A stretch of 64,000 nt of DNA from Ashinkailepas kermadecensis (Eukaryota > Arthropoda > Thecostraca > Neolepadidae): assembly GCA_034440615.1 (NCBI GenBank), contig JAOTOM010005112.1:62001-126000 (forward strand). The letters are read 5' to 3'. Below the pieces are notes generated by a model. The model saw only the letters and a program-made list of their open reading frames with translations, was not told where the DNA came from and made no database searches. Both the position numbers and the translations under genes were made by a program. Positions 49,217-60,840 of the stretch are shown here, one piece after another (within the stretch, counting starts at the first letter, position 1; each line of letters begins with the position of its first letter).

Positions 49217-49418
49217 TTTCCAACGTGATGCCTACATGACCTTAACTAAACAAAAAAGCAGTGGTACTACTGTATGTGCAAGAAATAATGTACTTAAAGA
49301 GTCTTTTGACCGGGCTTCAGTTCATTTGACCGGACCTCAACTGGGCTCGGTCCCATCAGACCGGCCGGTCCCGGCCGCCAGTCCACAATCTGTGATATTT
49401 GCCACCTCTAGTAGAGAC

Positions 49419-49660
49419 TGAAGATGAATGGCTGAGGCCCTAGGTCTGAGGGCTGAGGGCTGAGTGCCAGAGAGACTGAGGGCTAAGTGCCAGAGAGACT
49501 GAGGGCTGAGTGCCAGATAAACTGAGGGCTGAGTGCCAGAGAAACTGAGGGCTGAGTGCCAGAGAGACTGAGGGCTGAGAGCTGAGGGCTAGATATACTG
49601 AGGGCTGGGGGCTGAAGATTGGGGCTAAGGGCTGACGGCTATGAGCTAGAGAAGCAGGGA
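49419..49660. repeat. Degenerate gagggctgagtgccagagag repeat, right part
   Basis: Continuation of the repeat at 43010-43849 beyond the hAT insertion. Units of ctgagggctgagtgccagag are about 29 bp. Confidence 0.9.
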
Positions 49661-52600
49661 GAGATGCTGGCCGCTGGATGACCTCCGGTTGAGGATCTCG
49701 GCAAACATTTTCGAGCACAGGCCAGCTTGCACAGAGCGCTGAGAAGGAAGGCGGCTTGGCGCACTGTTGTCATTGTCTTAAGGCGCTTTGTAGGGATAAA
49801 GTTAATCCGGGTACTGGGCGTACACATAGGACTGGCTTAGTGAAAACTTGGGAACGTTTGTGTTTCATTGGGCAAGTGGAACTTTAAAACAAACACGAGC
49901 CTGCATTGAACGCATTTCTCATACAGTACTTTCTTACAGGATGTAGAACATGGGACTCTGGAGACAACATGCATGCGAATTGGCTGGGTTTTTTGACTAC
50001 GATGTGATATCAACGCAAAAATGTCTCACCATTCTAAAGCGTATCAACATATTGCAACTGGGCTCAGTGACCCTAATCATATTATTTCCTGCTGGCAATT
50101 CAATTTTCAACATCCTGAAGTCAGATAAACTCATTCGCCAAAAATACACACTAAAACTCCTCAGATCTCATAGCAAACCAATATAACTAACTGCTGTTCA
50201 CTATTGTCGCAGTAGTATTGACGTCTGGGAATATCTTTCCTTTTAGTAGCTGATAGCAGAGCATAAAACGGATTCGATGTCCACACGGACACTTGCTTGG
50301 TGCGGACAATAAAGCGGACAAGATAGAGCTTGGTGAAAATAAATGCCGTTTGGACGACGGATGGTTCTCTAATGTTTGCCGTGTAGACCAAAAGTAAATA
50401 AAATAATCATTATATTTCGTTCTGTCTTTCCAACCATAGTTTTACATCATCCACTGAATTAGCTGATGCTGATGGCTTGGATAAAAACGATCTGAAAAAT
50501 GTATGATGCCACTAATCAGCAACTGCATTCTCATACTTATCCTTGTTGCATCCATAATATTACACACATGCATAGGTAAGACGTTGAAGCCGGATTCATT
50601 CCATTGTTCCATCAATTTCCAGTCATCATCACATTTTTATGGAATCCAGATGACTGCAATCACATTGCTATCAATGAGCTTGTGGAGATACTACCTATAA
50701 TGACATTCAGCGACCCACCCATCCCGCCTGTAGCTTCATTCTTACACAGATAGGTGCCTGCATACCAAATGTATGCGTATGATACACTCCAGTCCCACCT
50801 ACAGGTGAAGTGAGTCAAATAAACGCTAACTCACGATCCGATGACAGAATAGAGTCCGCAATCAGCTGCATGCACTATACATGTTGTTCGAGAAAACAGC
50901 ACTGCTATTTATTATTTTTAAGATATATTCTGGGCATGTCTATTCATTCTGATTCCAGGGCACCATTCATTTTCGAAAACGCACAGAAAGTGAGCTCTCC
51001 AGGGCTTAAAACCTGACCACATCCGTGACTTCACAAGTGCCCGTAATGACGTAATTTTTGTTGTTGTATGCTTTGAGAACTAATTCTGTTCTTTTCCGGA
51101 ATCGTGAGGATATCCGACGATTTGTATTCTGTTTGTATAATTATGTGAATGCCAAAGCTCATGAAATCGTGGGGCGGGTATGGAGTCGGATACCCCCGTG
51201 TCTGGGCGGACGAGGAACTGCCTGAGGCCCGGTCGGATGCGAGCAAGTATACTGCATCACTAACCCTTTTATTTACCAAGAGCGTTGTGAGGCAACATAC
51301 GGCCATCCCCCCCCCCCACCCTCCCCTCTACACCGCTCAATAGAGACGTCCCCTACGCTGTCTGATGAACTATGATAAATCTAAGGCGTTATTTTTGACG
51401 CTTATGCTGAGTGTGTTTGGTCATGTTCACTGGCACTTCAGTTTTATATTCAGCATGAACCACCGGCCACTGAGGATTCGGGCAGTTGCGGGTTCCAGGC
51501 ATTGTGCCCAATAAGCAGTGTTATCCTTGGAACAAATGGCATGAGCATAGACGTAGGAACAGGGGAGAGGAAGAACACATGCTCCCTCCCTTCCTTGGGA
51601 ACTTGGCACTTAACAGGGGAGAGGAAGAAGACATGCTCCCCTCCCTTCCTTGGGAACTTGGCACTTAACAGGGGAGAGGAAGAAGACATGCTCCCCTCCC
51701 TTCCTTGGGAACTTAGCACTTAACTCCATGCTATTGCATCAAAAGAAGCACTTTAAAAGTAATTCGGCCTCCGCCGGTATTTCGCACATTCCCGCGCCAT
51801 TCACGTGGGTGGTCCAAGCCGCAATCTCAGCCTTTCGCTCAGATGGGCCAATTGTGGCCTATCTATGCCTCTTGTTGAGGCGCGAGACGGGCTGATGGCG
51901 GGAAATGCTGGGATGTTCACGATATTTTCTGCGTCGTAAATCGACGGAAGTACTGCATCGAGAACACAAAAAAATGGCAGGGAAGAAAATATGAACATGT
52001 AATATCCAGTGAGTAACTTGGTCATCGTGGTGTATCTAGCCCAGCACGAGTTATCGATGTGCGTCAATGAGAGCAGGGAAGAGCTACCTTATTGCTGGAT
52101 GCTTGCGTGCACCGCCACAAGAGGACATGTTGTCTTCCTGTTGCTAACTTAACTCAGCAGCTGACTTCCTCGTAAAGGAGGCTAAAGTGGAACTCTGCCG
52201 TTATTGCCACGCGGTGCGAGGCCCGGCTTTCCAATAAGGCTGCCGTGGATTTGAAGAGAGAAAAAACAAGCGTCGGTACGGCTCTGTGCGGTGACGCGGC
52301 TCCGTGTGTCGACGCGGAAATGAAACTGCACACTGACAAAGCGAGCACAAGAGGAAGCGCTCGCTGACAGTCAACGGCAAGTTGTGCCGACTTGCTTCGC
52401 GGTCAGTGAGGTCAGTGAGGTCACCGTTTGCCATTACATGCCGTGCGGTCAATGTATGCATTGTGTCAAAGCAGAACATCCTACGCAGCAGAGAAGCTAT
52501 CATTGTTTCGAATGCCCGTTTTAAAAGCAAGACATTGCTGGAAAACCTGGCACGGCGGTAACCGCAAGCATGGTGGTATGCGGTCGCAAGCACTGTGCGC

Positions 52601-52830
52601 AATCGGCGGGCAGGTAATTTGTTGTTGCATATTTTATATGGCGTAATCCATTACTATCAGCCGCGGATCGTTAATGCATAGTTAATGGTACATTCACTGG
52701 GGACTCGGTGTTGTCGAATTCGAAGAATGACGTGCATTAACGGCTCGCGCGTTCTAATTTACGCTCGAAATTAGCGCATTGGCGCCGTGATGAGATGGCG
52801 GAGATGACAAAGATCGCCACTCTGACAGAA
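49661..52830. other. Mostly unassigned sequence with a few exon-like scraps
   Basis: Nothing certain. At 50503 an ATG opens 24 codons of signal-peptide-like sequence (MMPLISNCILILILVASI...) that meet a donor AG-GTAAG at 50576. At about 51151-51245 a plus-strand GC-rich stretch (MKSWGGYGVGYPRVWADEEL) lies between a possible acceptor (ccaaag) and a possible donor (GTATAC). Neither is linked to a known family. Confidence 0.2.
51553..51722. repeat. ~55-bp tandem repeat, 3 copies
   Basis: Three units of aggggagaggaagaagacat, gctcccctcccttccttggg and aacttggcacttaac. The first is slightly shorter. Confidence 0.92.
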
Positions 52831-52839
52831 GATTCAAAA

Positions 52840-53225
52840 TTGGCACACTGTAGCGAAGTCAGCTTCCGGCCGTCTCTTCAGTGACGAACCATGCCGCCAG
52901 CTCACGGCTGCACCTGATGTCCAAATGTTCTGACATGTCGGGATCCCTGTGGCCGATCTGGCGTCCGGGCGGAAGCCCCCGCCCGCCTGCCAGTTCTTGT
53001 CCGTCGCTGACGAAGTAAGCTGGCGGTGTGCGAACAGCCGCACCACGCCGCGACCCGGGCTCGCTCGGTATGCTCTGGCTTGTTCAGCTCCGGTGCCATC
53101 GGCCGGCCGGCACCCATCGCGGACATTTCCATCATGTAGCATGATGCTGCACTTCCGCCATGCGACTTGTAAGCGTTGCCCATGTAGGACATCGATGTTA
53201 GTGTGTCGTGGACCGGAACCCTTCC
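52840..53225 (-). other. GC-rich coding-like island, unidentified
   Basis: A GC-rich block in AT-rich flanks. On the minus strand an ATG at about 53194 opens MSYMGNAYKSHGGSAASCY, then MMEMSAMGAGRPMAPELNK. Further along, cttacttcgtcag is a good acceptor and GTGAGC a possible donor around a second open segment (TDKNWQAGGGFRPDARSATG). All minus phases are partly open, so the frame cannot be settled. No family recognised. Confidence 0.22.
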
Positions 53226-53242
53226 TCCGAGGTATGTGTGTT

Positions 53243-53450
53243 CAGAGGCCCAGCCAAGGGTGGGCACGGCAGCCCGCCCCCCCCCCCCCCCCCCCCCCCC
53301 CCTAGCACCCAAAAAGTACACTAGATGAAACGAGAAATTGTGATATTTGCAACCGCGCAAAGTTTTCGGCACGATTTGCGCGCCGGGAGTTTTCTCCGTT
53401 TATCACATTTTTGGGGTCGGCCCCTTGGAAAACTCCTGGCTGCGCCACTG
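53243..53450. mobile_element. hAT-like MITE, copy 2 (208 bp)
   Basis: It starts cagaggcccagccaagg and ends ggctgcgccactg (complement cagtggcgcagcc). The flanks are tgtgtgtt (53235-53242) and tgcgtgtt (53451-53458), an 8-bp target duplication with one mismatch. The interior shares tagcacccaaaaa-tacactagat and cacatttttgggg with the copy at 7744-7936. A run of 26 C residues (53277-53302) sits near its left end. Confidence 0.85.
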
Positions 53451-53459
53451 TGCGTGTTG

Positions 53460-54590
53460 CAATAGTCGGCGCTGGTCGGAACTGATGTGCTTCATGTGAA
53501 GGAGATACGGTGCCCGGTCGCCGGAGCGGGAACGTTGGACGTTGGACGGCTGACCGTCACGGCGCGGAGCCGGACCTGGTGACACCAACTGTGGGCGGAC
53601 ACGTGGCAGTGTCTGTGAGACGACTGCTGCCACTGTTGTCGGCTGTGTGACGAGTCGTCGCCGTTTTACTTGCTTGTAAGTCATGTCAATAGAGGGTAAA
53701 AATAGGAAGCTCTATTTTCGGGCAAGTTGTCGCGCAGCCTGGTCTGCACTGGACATCAAGAGCCAAAATAGAACCCTCTACAATATCAGACGCCTCTGCA
53801 AACGTTTTCATGATGGATAGTGGCAGTAAAGCCGATCTACTCTCATTACAGCTTGATGATAGCTGTCCCGATGATTTAGACAGCATCGTCCAACCAGAAA
53901 ACACCGCCAAGAATACCCAATGGGCCATTCAAATTAATGATTGGCTGGGGAAGCGTCAGATGCGGGTAAGCTTCACCACGGTGATCCGAAACCAACTTGC
54001 ACCAATTCTCAAACGTTCCTACAGCGAGGTTAAATCCACAACTGGAAACCCCTGACACACAGCAGCCTCGTCGGTGGAAGAGCTGGCATTCAACGTGGAC
54101 ATTTGCCGCGACGTGAACGGCACTGAACATAATTAAAGACGACGCTTTTCCAACGCAAAAACACGTTCTTGGCTAAGTACAAGCAACATGCAAACAAGGC
54201 AACACAAAACCGAAAAGGAAAGAAGAAATCCCTCCATCTGGAAAAGTCAAGAACCGTCTGAATAGCATCCCTATGGTAGCGGACTCACGGTGTGTGGCTG
54301 GGGCCGAGCGGTGTAGACCCTTATAGCGCATAGCATGGGCGTGGGGGACGGCCAATACGCCTACAACTCATGAAGGACAATCGGTATTTTCCAATGCCGA
54401 TCTTGGTGGAAAATATTTTACAATTGCGTAAACTGTCCTTGAAAAAATAACACGGCAGGGGTCATTTTCAGAGCACCTCGACTTGACTATACGACTTGTG
54501 TGGCATCAGCCTGCACAACTTGATCGACCTCCTGGAACTATACAAAACCATGCTTCACCCAATCTCCAACTGCAATCACCAATATCTTCT
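53460..54590. other. Unassigned sequence
   Basis: Short open frames occur on both strands (for example MDSGSKADLLSLQLDDSCPD at 53810 on the plus strand), but no family, splice sites or repeat structure could be established. Confidence 0.4.
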
Positions 54591-54808
54591 TATCTTGCTA
54601 ATCAATAATCTTATATTGCTAATCAATTATCTTATCTTGCTAATCAATAATCTTATCTCATTAACCAATAATATTACCTTGCTAATCAATACTCTTATCT
54701 TGTTAATGAATAATCTTATCTTGCTAATCAATAATCTCATCTTGCTAATCAATAATCTTATCTTGCTAATCAATGATCCTATCTTTTTAATCAATAATTA
54801 CATCTTGT
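54590..54808. repeat. 21-bp minisatellite (cttatcttgctaatcaataat), ~10 copies
   Basis: Ten units of ttatcttgctaatcaataatc with few substitutions. The 21-bp period leaves a plus-strand frame of LILLINN units open, which is an artefact. Confidence 0.93.
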
Positions 54809-55444
54809 TATCAATATTTCTGCCAATCTGCATATCTCCCACCACAATCACCAGGTGCCTGTCCCTGGCAGTATCGCAACGACAACACCAGCCGATGAAC
54901 TGTGGCACAAAAATGAACCGTTTCGAATTGACAGTCTCGGAATTGATGTCTCGGCTTGGAATTGATAGTCTCGGCTCAATGATAATAGCCATTAGCCACG
55001 CAGCCAGACCTAGTCGAGTTTACACCGACCATTGCGCCCCGCGCAACAACGATCATGACACTCTTCAACGTCGGCTTAGAAACAAGAAACATTTTGTCGA
55101 GAACCGGACACCGCAGTTCGAAAACACCTAACTGGCCTGTAAGCCCAACGTCCGATATTCAATTGTGGTCCACAAACGCCAGCTACGTGCGATACTGGGC
55201 CGGCCATATTACACGTAGCTCAGCTGTGGGAAAGAAGCATGCCGGACCACGAAGCCAGCAACAACATCAGCTGCAGCAACAGCAGCAATGTACCTCTGCT
55301 GTGACCATGCAGGCGCAGAGGAGACGACAGAACACCACCGACATGCTTGGCCGACAGTTCTCGCACTGTGCTGTTGATATCGGAGTGACCCGCAACTACT
55401 GCAACGGCGGTCGGCAAGCGGTCGGGCAGAGTCGTGAGGTTTGC

Positions 55445-55528
55445 ACTTGGACTACGTGTTGGCCACTTGGACTACGTGTTGGCCACTTGGACTACGTGTT
55501 GGCCACTTGGACTACGTGTTGGCCACTT
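55445..55528. repeat. 20-bp tandem repeat (acttggactacgtgttggcc), 4 copies
   Basis: Four exact head-to-tail copies. Confidence 0.96.
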
Positions 55529-55529
55529 G

Positions 55530-56425
55530 CGACCGTACTTCGCGCCGTTGTGAGGCTAACTAACGCACGCGTACGCATACTACTGTGCGTGCCATTAAAT
55601 GAGCCATGCCTGCTTTGTCCTATGCCTGCTTTATCATCTTTCCTCATCAAGAAACTTATTTGAGCGTGAAGGGCGGAAGCCAGAAGCCAGGGACGGCATG
55701 CATTGTACCGGAAAGCATGAGTTAACAAACGAAGGGTATCAACTCATCTCACTGGTTTATTGATGTTTTCGTGCCTTAATTGCCCGACTGGTTCCCTAAT
55801 GTGATTAATGCACAGAAAGCCATGCATTAAGTAATGATAGCGGTGCCAGTCTGACACAATCCAACGGACGCGAAAACGGATGCAATTATTGCATTTGTTG
55901 TAGCGGGTGTCGGGCATTCGTTTCATCGCTTGCCTTGGTTCACCTTCAAGCCCTTCGTCGACTCATCGTGGACACCCCGCCAGAAGGCTGCGGTCGTCCA
56001 CCTTCAATGCAACCGGGGGAATGTCTGGTAATAGAATTGGCACCTCGGAGCGTTCGAAGTATTCACTATGTTCACCAAGCTCTTCTCGACGCCTTTAGAA
56101 ATCACTTGTAGTTCATATTTGAACCTCGAACAAGTTCGGTGGCAGTTTCGTTGATATAATGAAGTAATATTGACCTTCCCGCTCGTGAAGTACGGCTTGA
56201 TTACCGCCTTTGCAGATTTTTGGAGGAGATTCGAATATTTTAAACTTTAGTTGTAAGATGTTTCGCAGATTTCAAACTCAGTTAGTCCGATTGTACGCAG
56301 GTGGAAGCTGTCGTGTGGCCGGAATATGCCGGAGGGTCACAGCTCTACCACCACGGCAATTCCCATTGTCGAGTTTCAAAGCACCATTGTTAGCGTCGGT
56401 GGCGTTGCTGGGACGTCGGGACGCT
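55530..56425. other. Unassigned sequence
   Basis: No repeat, transposon end or supported exon found. Confidence 0.4.
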
Positions 56426-56955
56426 GCCCAGCCAGTGGTGTCGGTGACGTCACTGCCCAACCAGTGGTGTCGGTGACGTCACTGCCTAACCAGCGGTGTC
56501 GATGACTCCACTGCCAAACCAGTGGTGTCGGTGACGTCACTGCCCAGTCAGTGGTGTCGGTGACGTCACTGCCTAACCAGCGGTATCGATGACTTCACTG
56601 CCCAGCCAGTGGTGTCGGTGACGTCACTGCCCAGCCAGTGGTGTCGATGACTTCACTGCCCAGCCAGTGGTGTCGGTGACGTCACTTCCCAGCCAGTGGT
56701 GTCGGTGACGTCACTGCCCAGCCAGCGATATCGGTGACGTCACTGCATAGCCAGCGGTGTCGGTGACGTCACTGCCCAGCCAGCGGTGTCGGTGACGTCA
56801 CTGCCAAGCCAGCGGTGTCGGTGACGTCACTGCACAGCCAGTGGTGTCGGTGACGTCACTGCCCAGCCAGTGGTGTCGGTTACGTCACTGCCCAGCCAGC
56901 GGTATAGGTGACGTCACTGCCCAGCCAGCGGTATTGGTGACGTCACTGCACAGTC
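56425..56955. repeat. 29-bp minisatellite carrying a CRE octamer in each unit
   Basis: About 18 units of gtgtcggtgacgtcactgcc plus cagccagtg at 29-bp spacing. Fourteen contain the perfect palindrome TGACGTCA (consensus ATF/CREB site). The others have tgactcca, tgacttca or ttacgtca variants. Confidence 0.95.
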
Positions 56956-57172
56956 AGTCACAAGTTCAGCGTATCACGTATCGGTGGCTGGCGACTAGGT
57001 AATAAAAACAAAAACACAAATTCAGTTCGAATCGTTGCTGGGAAGGCTTTACGGAAACGGAGTCCATCCTAAGCGTGCGTTTGTTGCATCGACGCTGAAC
57101 CCACCTCCAGATCGGGAAGCTCCAGTTCTATAACACAATTCAAACTGAGAGCTTGACATATCCACATAGTCA

Positions 57173-57341
57173 GGCCGGCCGCTTGGTATGTACCTGCACG
57201 CCCGCCCCACATGGATAGTTGCTTAGTAGCCACTCCAGCCGGAGACGGTACTGGGATTGAGCGCGTGAGGCGACTCGATCCGCTGTGCCGAGACGGGGAG
57301 ATCTTAGGCCAGTGCTCTATCGACTGGTATAACCAGACAAA
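57173..57341 (-). mobile_element. tRNA-derived SINE, family 2, diverged copy
   Basis: On the minus strand, ctggttataccagtcgatag followed by agcactggcctaagatctcc, then cgagtcgcctcacgcgctca and a ccggctgg body, parallels the copy at 46642-46827 block by block. The A box is eroded. Confidence 0.75.
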
Positions 57342-57639
57342 TCTGATATTGCTTGCTTTCTCTATAGATCTGCTTCTGTAGCATCGGAGTGCTCACTCGT
57401 GTGTAAGAAGGTCCTGAAATTTATTTCATCAAATGAAACCCCACTCGCACGATGGAAAATGCAATCAGTCACCATCCACTATTTTATCTTCGATAATTTC
57501 AACCTGCAATCATCCTACCATTTTTACCAATTCACGTACGACTTGGAATCAGCTTAGAAAAGCTGAAAAGTTCTGTGATTATTTTAGATTATTGTGCATG
57601 GGTTAAGAGCAGGTGATATCGAAATGGAGTACGAATAAG

Positions 57640-58374
57640 AGTAAGAGCAAGAACAAGAGCAAGAGCGGGAGCGAGTCAGAGCGAGAGCGAGAGTCAGAGT
57701 GAGAGTCAGAGTGAGAGCCAGAGTGAGAGTCAGAGTAAAAGGAAGAGTCAGAGTCAGAGTGAGAGTGAGAGTGAGAGTGAGAGTCAGAATGAGAGTCTAA
57801 GTGAGAGTCTGAGTGAGAGTCAGAGTGAGAGTCATAGTAAGAGTCAGAGTGATAATCAAAGTTAGTCAGGGTAAGCGTCAGGGTGAGAGTCAGCGTGAGA
57901 GTCAGGGTGAGAGTCAGGGTGAGAGTCAGGGTGAGAGTCAGGGTGAGAGTCAGGGTGAGAGTCAGGATGAGAGTCAGGGTGAGATTCAGTGTGAGAGTCA
58001 GGGTGAGAGTCAAGGTGAGATTCAGGGTGAGAGTCAGGGTAAGAGTCAGGGTGAGAGTCAGGGTGATAGTCAGGGTGAGAGTCAGGGTGAGAGTCAGGGT
58101 GAGAGTCAGGGTAAGAGCCAGCGTTAGAGTCAGAGTTAGAGTCAGATCTAGAATCAGGATGAGAGTCAGGATGCGAGTCAGGATGAGAGTCAGGGTGAGA
58201 GTCAGGGTAAGAGTTAGAGTGAGAGTCTGAGTGTGAGTCTGAGTGAGAGTCTGAGTGAGAGCCAGAGTGAGAGCCAGAGTGAAAGTGAGAGCTAGAGTGA
58301 GAGTGAGAGTGAGAGCCAAAGTGAGGGTGAGAGCCAAAGTGAGAATGGGAGCAAAGTGATAGTGAGAGTTAGAT

Positions 58375-58449
<75 letters not shown>

Positions 58450-58465
58450 TAGTGAGAGTAAGAGT
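57640..58465. repeat. (GAGAGT)n / 12-bp (gtcagggtgaga)n minisatellite
   Basis: Hexamer gagagt and gagtca units surround a central block (57870-58120) of about twenty 12-bp gtcagggtgaga units. Both periods are multiples of three, giving long TLTL, SHSH or RVRV frames that are artefacts. Confidence 0.95.
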
Positions 58466-58499
58466 GAGCAAAGCAGGAAATCGACTTCAGAAAATCCAT

Positions 58500-60840
58500 T
58501 GATGAAGTTTTGAAGTTTGAGTTTTTGAGTTTGAGTTTTTGAGTTTTTGAAGTTTTGAAGTTCGCTTTGAAGTTTTGAAGGTGCTGTGCCCAGCCAGCTC
58601 TGTTATGAAGTTCTCTAAATTTGTTTGAGCTTCTTATGCGCTGATAAAATTAAGCAGCTTGCGCACATCTTAAGGAAGACAGTTTGAAGCGAGTAAGGAA
58701 ATCAGCGCCATTAAATTGATTCGAGGAGCCCTTAAAAATCGCTTCAGGTATCGTTAAATATCCGATGTAATGATTTGGCTCTGCAACGTGGGAGTTGTCA
58801 GAGAATGCCGAAGAATTTCCTTACACCTTCATCACTGACATGGTCAAGGCTGCTTCGGAGCCTGACAATAAGAAGCTCCGCGATGGTAAAACTCTGATTC
58901 TCCAGAATGTTATGGTCCCGCAGAAGCTCTCGTTCTCCTAGATTGAACCGATTAACTTTGAAATCTAAAACCATTTGAAGTGCATTAACTCGCGCCGTCT
59001 CGGGGGGGTTGTTGTTATGCACCCCCCTTAGGTTTTCCGCGGATAGTGAAAGAACGGCGCGCGGCAGCGCGCCGAAATTTTGCATGCCTTTTTCCACATC
59101 AGATTGGCATGGTGTGCCAGAATTTTGAGGTCAGGTCATCTAGGGTCAACGAGTTAGTGAAGGTCAAGTGAGATCACCTCCAAAAAAAGTTCAACCAGTC
59201 ATCACGCTTTAACGGATAAAGATATTTTAATGAAACTTTCAACGTTTGCTTATCTTTAGGGACACAACAAAACGCACCGGAGGAATTGGTATTTTTTCCG
59301 TTTTTTTATTATTACTTATTAGTTTTGCATACTTGCCCATTAGAGCTAAAAGCGAAGATTCTGGCTAAAGTAAGCATTTTTTATTAGTACAAGTTGACTT
59401 CGAACACCGTTTTCTGGTCCGTTCGACCCATTAGAAAAATAAGAATTAAAGAAAACTTTAAAACAAAAACATTTGAAATTTCCAAAATAATAAAATTTTG
59501 ATTTTTGGGTGGCCAAAATTGTATGGCCCTGGTCAATTTCGTCTTCCTTTTCTGATTCCAAATAACTTTTGGTTTTTCAAATCTCCCCCAAAATGAACTC
59601 CCCAGAGCCAAAAACATGATGCAAGTCGTGAAAATCTAGGCCCTAGTGACGTCACTTTTGGGGGGGGGGAAATGTGTGGGGGGTGGGGTGTCTGGCCCTA
59701 CTCGTCGAGCGCTTTCCGATGACACCTCTTTCGTTTTCGTGCGACGCTTAGTTTGGAGATTAGAGGGGGGTGTTTATCCACCCCCACCCCCGAGACGGGG
59801 TATGAGGATCTGACCGGAGAGATCGGGTTAAGAGTCCCCGAAACGTATTCCCCAAACACTTGCAACATGATGATCAAAATGTGCTGCAGCGGTAAAATCA
59901 TCACTAATTTATATTTCAAGCAACCCAAATATTCATCTAATTTGTCCAGCATTTACAGAGCAGAGTATCATGTTTTTGGCAAGGAAGAAAAAGCTGCGCG
60001 CGTTAGCGGGCTACCTCTCAGCATATCTGGTCAGCATATCAGCACTCTTCGCCGACCTCATCGTGTGAAACATGAACATGTCACCTCTCTGTCACCTCTG
60101 TCACCATGTCACCTCTCTGGCCTGTAACGTCGTACGATTGAACATGGCGTACAATTTTTCGCTAAATTCGCAAATTATCGACAATTCACCTCACTTATCG
60201 CATCCAAAACAACAGTGATGGGTGTGGTAAGGTGATGGATAACTGGACTAATCTGTATACATGATACACTGATCCTCCTAATATCATCCTAGGCCAATGA
60301 TCTAGCTTGACCTCAGAGGATATTGTTCGGCCTATGAGTTACTGTGGAGTTCAGTTGGACGCTAAGGCCGAATTTTGTGTCTAATTTTGTCCGAATTTTG
60401 TGTACCTCTGGGTAATATAAACTTGTGTCGCATGCACTGTTTCGAAAATTATAAAATGAGATGACCAATCTGACCTCATCTGCTCCCTTATATATAGGAT
60501 TAAATGTACAAATCGGTTACTACATGGTTACTATCTCAAGATTCAGGGGAACACAATGACGAACATTTCAAGTGTTTATTTGCTAATGTTTTCGCACGGA
60601 CAATTGAACGTGAAACGACTTTAAGAGAAAAAACCCTTTAGAGTGATCTCAGATATCACCCAGTGACCAGAAATATAAATGGGACCAGTGGTGAGATAGC
60701 ATGATGTGTAATGTCCATGATATTGGCAACGCATTCGCATTCGCATTCAGCATCCTATTCGCATACTCTCCGAATTCGTTCATTTTTTTCAGGATATGAT
60801 CTTCGTCGCTTGCAAAAGTAAGGCAAACAACGATTCTTCA
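58500..60840. other. Unassigned sequence with G-runs
   Basis: A minus-strand frame from an ATG near 59085 down to 58798 (MQNFGALPRAVLSLSAENLR..., ending SDEGVRKFFGIL) reads protein-like but is unrecognised. Several ggggg and ccccc runs (58998, 59033, 59660-59800) mark this stretch. No transposon ends were located. Confidence 0.25.

Larger units (their letters stand above)
43858..49410. mobile_element. hAT-type DNA transposon (5.55 kb) with nested SINE and LINE
   Basis: The left end TAGAGGTGACAAATGT matches the complement of the right end, TAGAGGTGGCAAATAT (14 of 16). Both ends are flanked by a perfect 8-bp duplication GTAGAGAC (43850-43857 and 49411-49418). Subterminal cccggtcggaaccgg / gggaccggccggtc motifs occur at both ends. 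Eight-bp duplications and a (C/T)AGAGG start are hallmarks of the hAT superfamily. The interior has no intact transposase. Minus-strand coding-like pieces lie at about 46353-46631 (FCRELEFMNRVVGPVFTQQA...), 45229-45353 (ASKKWSVKDGRPKHESFSII...) and 45280-45430, which may be exon remnants of one. Without the two insertions the element would be about 3.0 kb. Confidence 0.88.

Noticed and set aside
47860..49421. Plus-strand frames opposite the LINE
   Set aside because: They are antisense shadows of the reverse transcriptase.
57603..58499. TLTL/RVRV frames of up to 298 codons
   Set aside because: Hexamer and 12-mer repeat translation.
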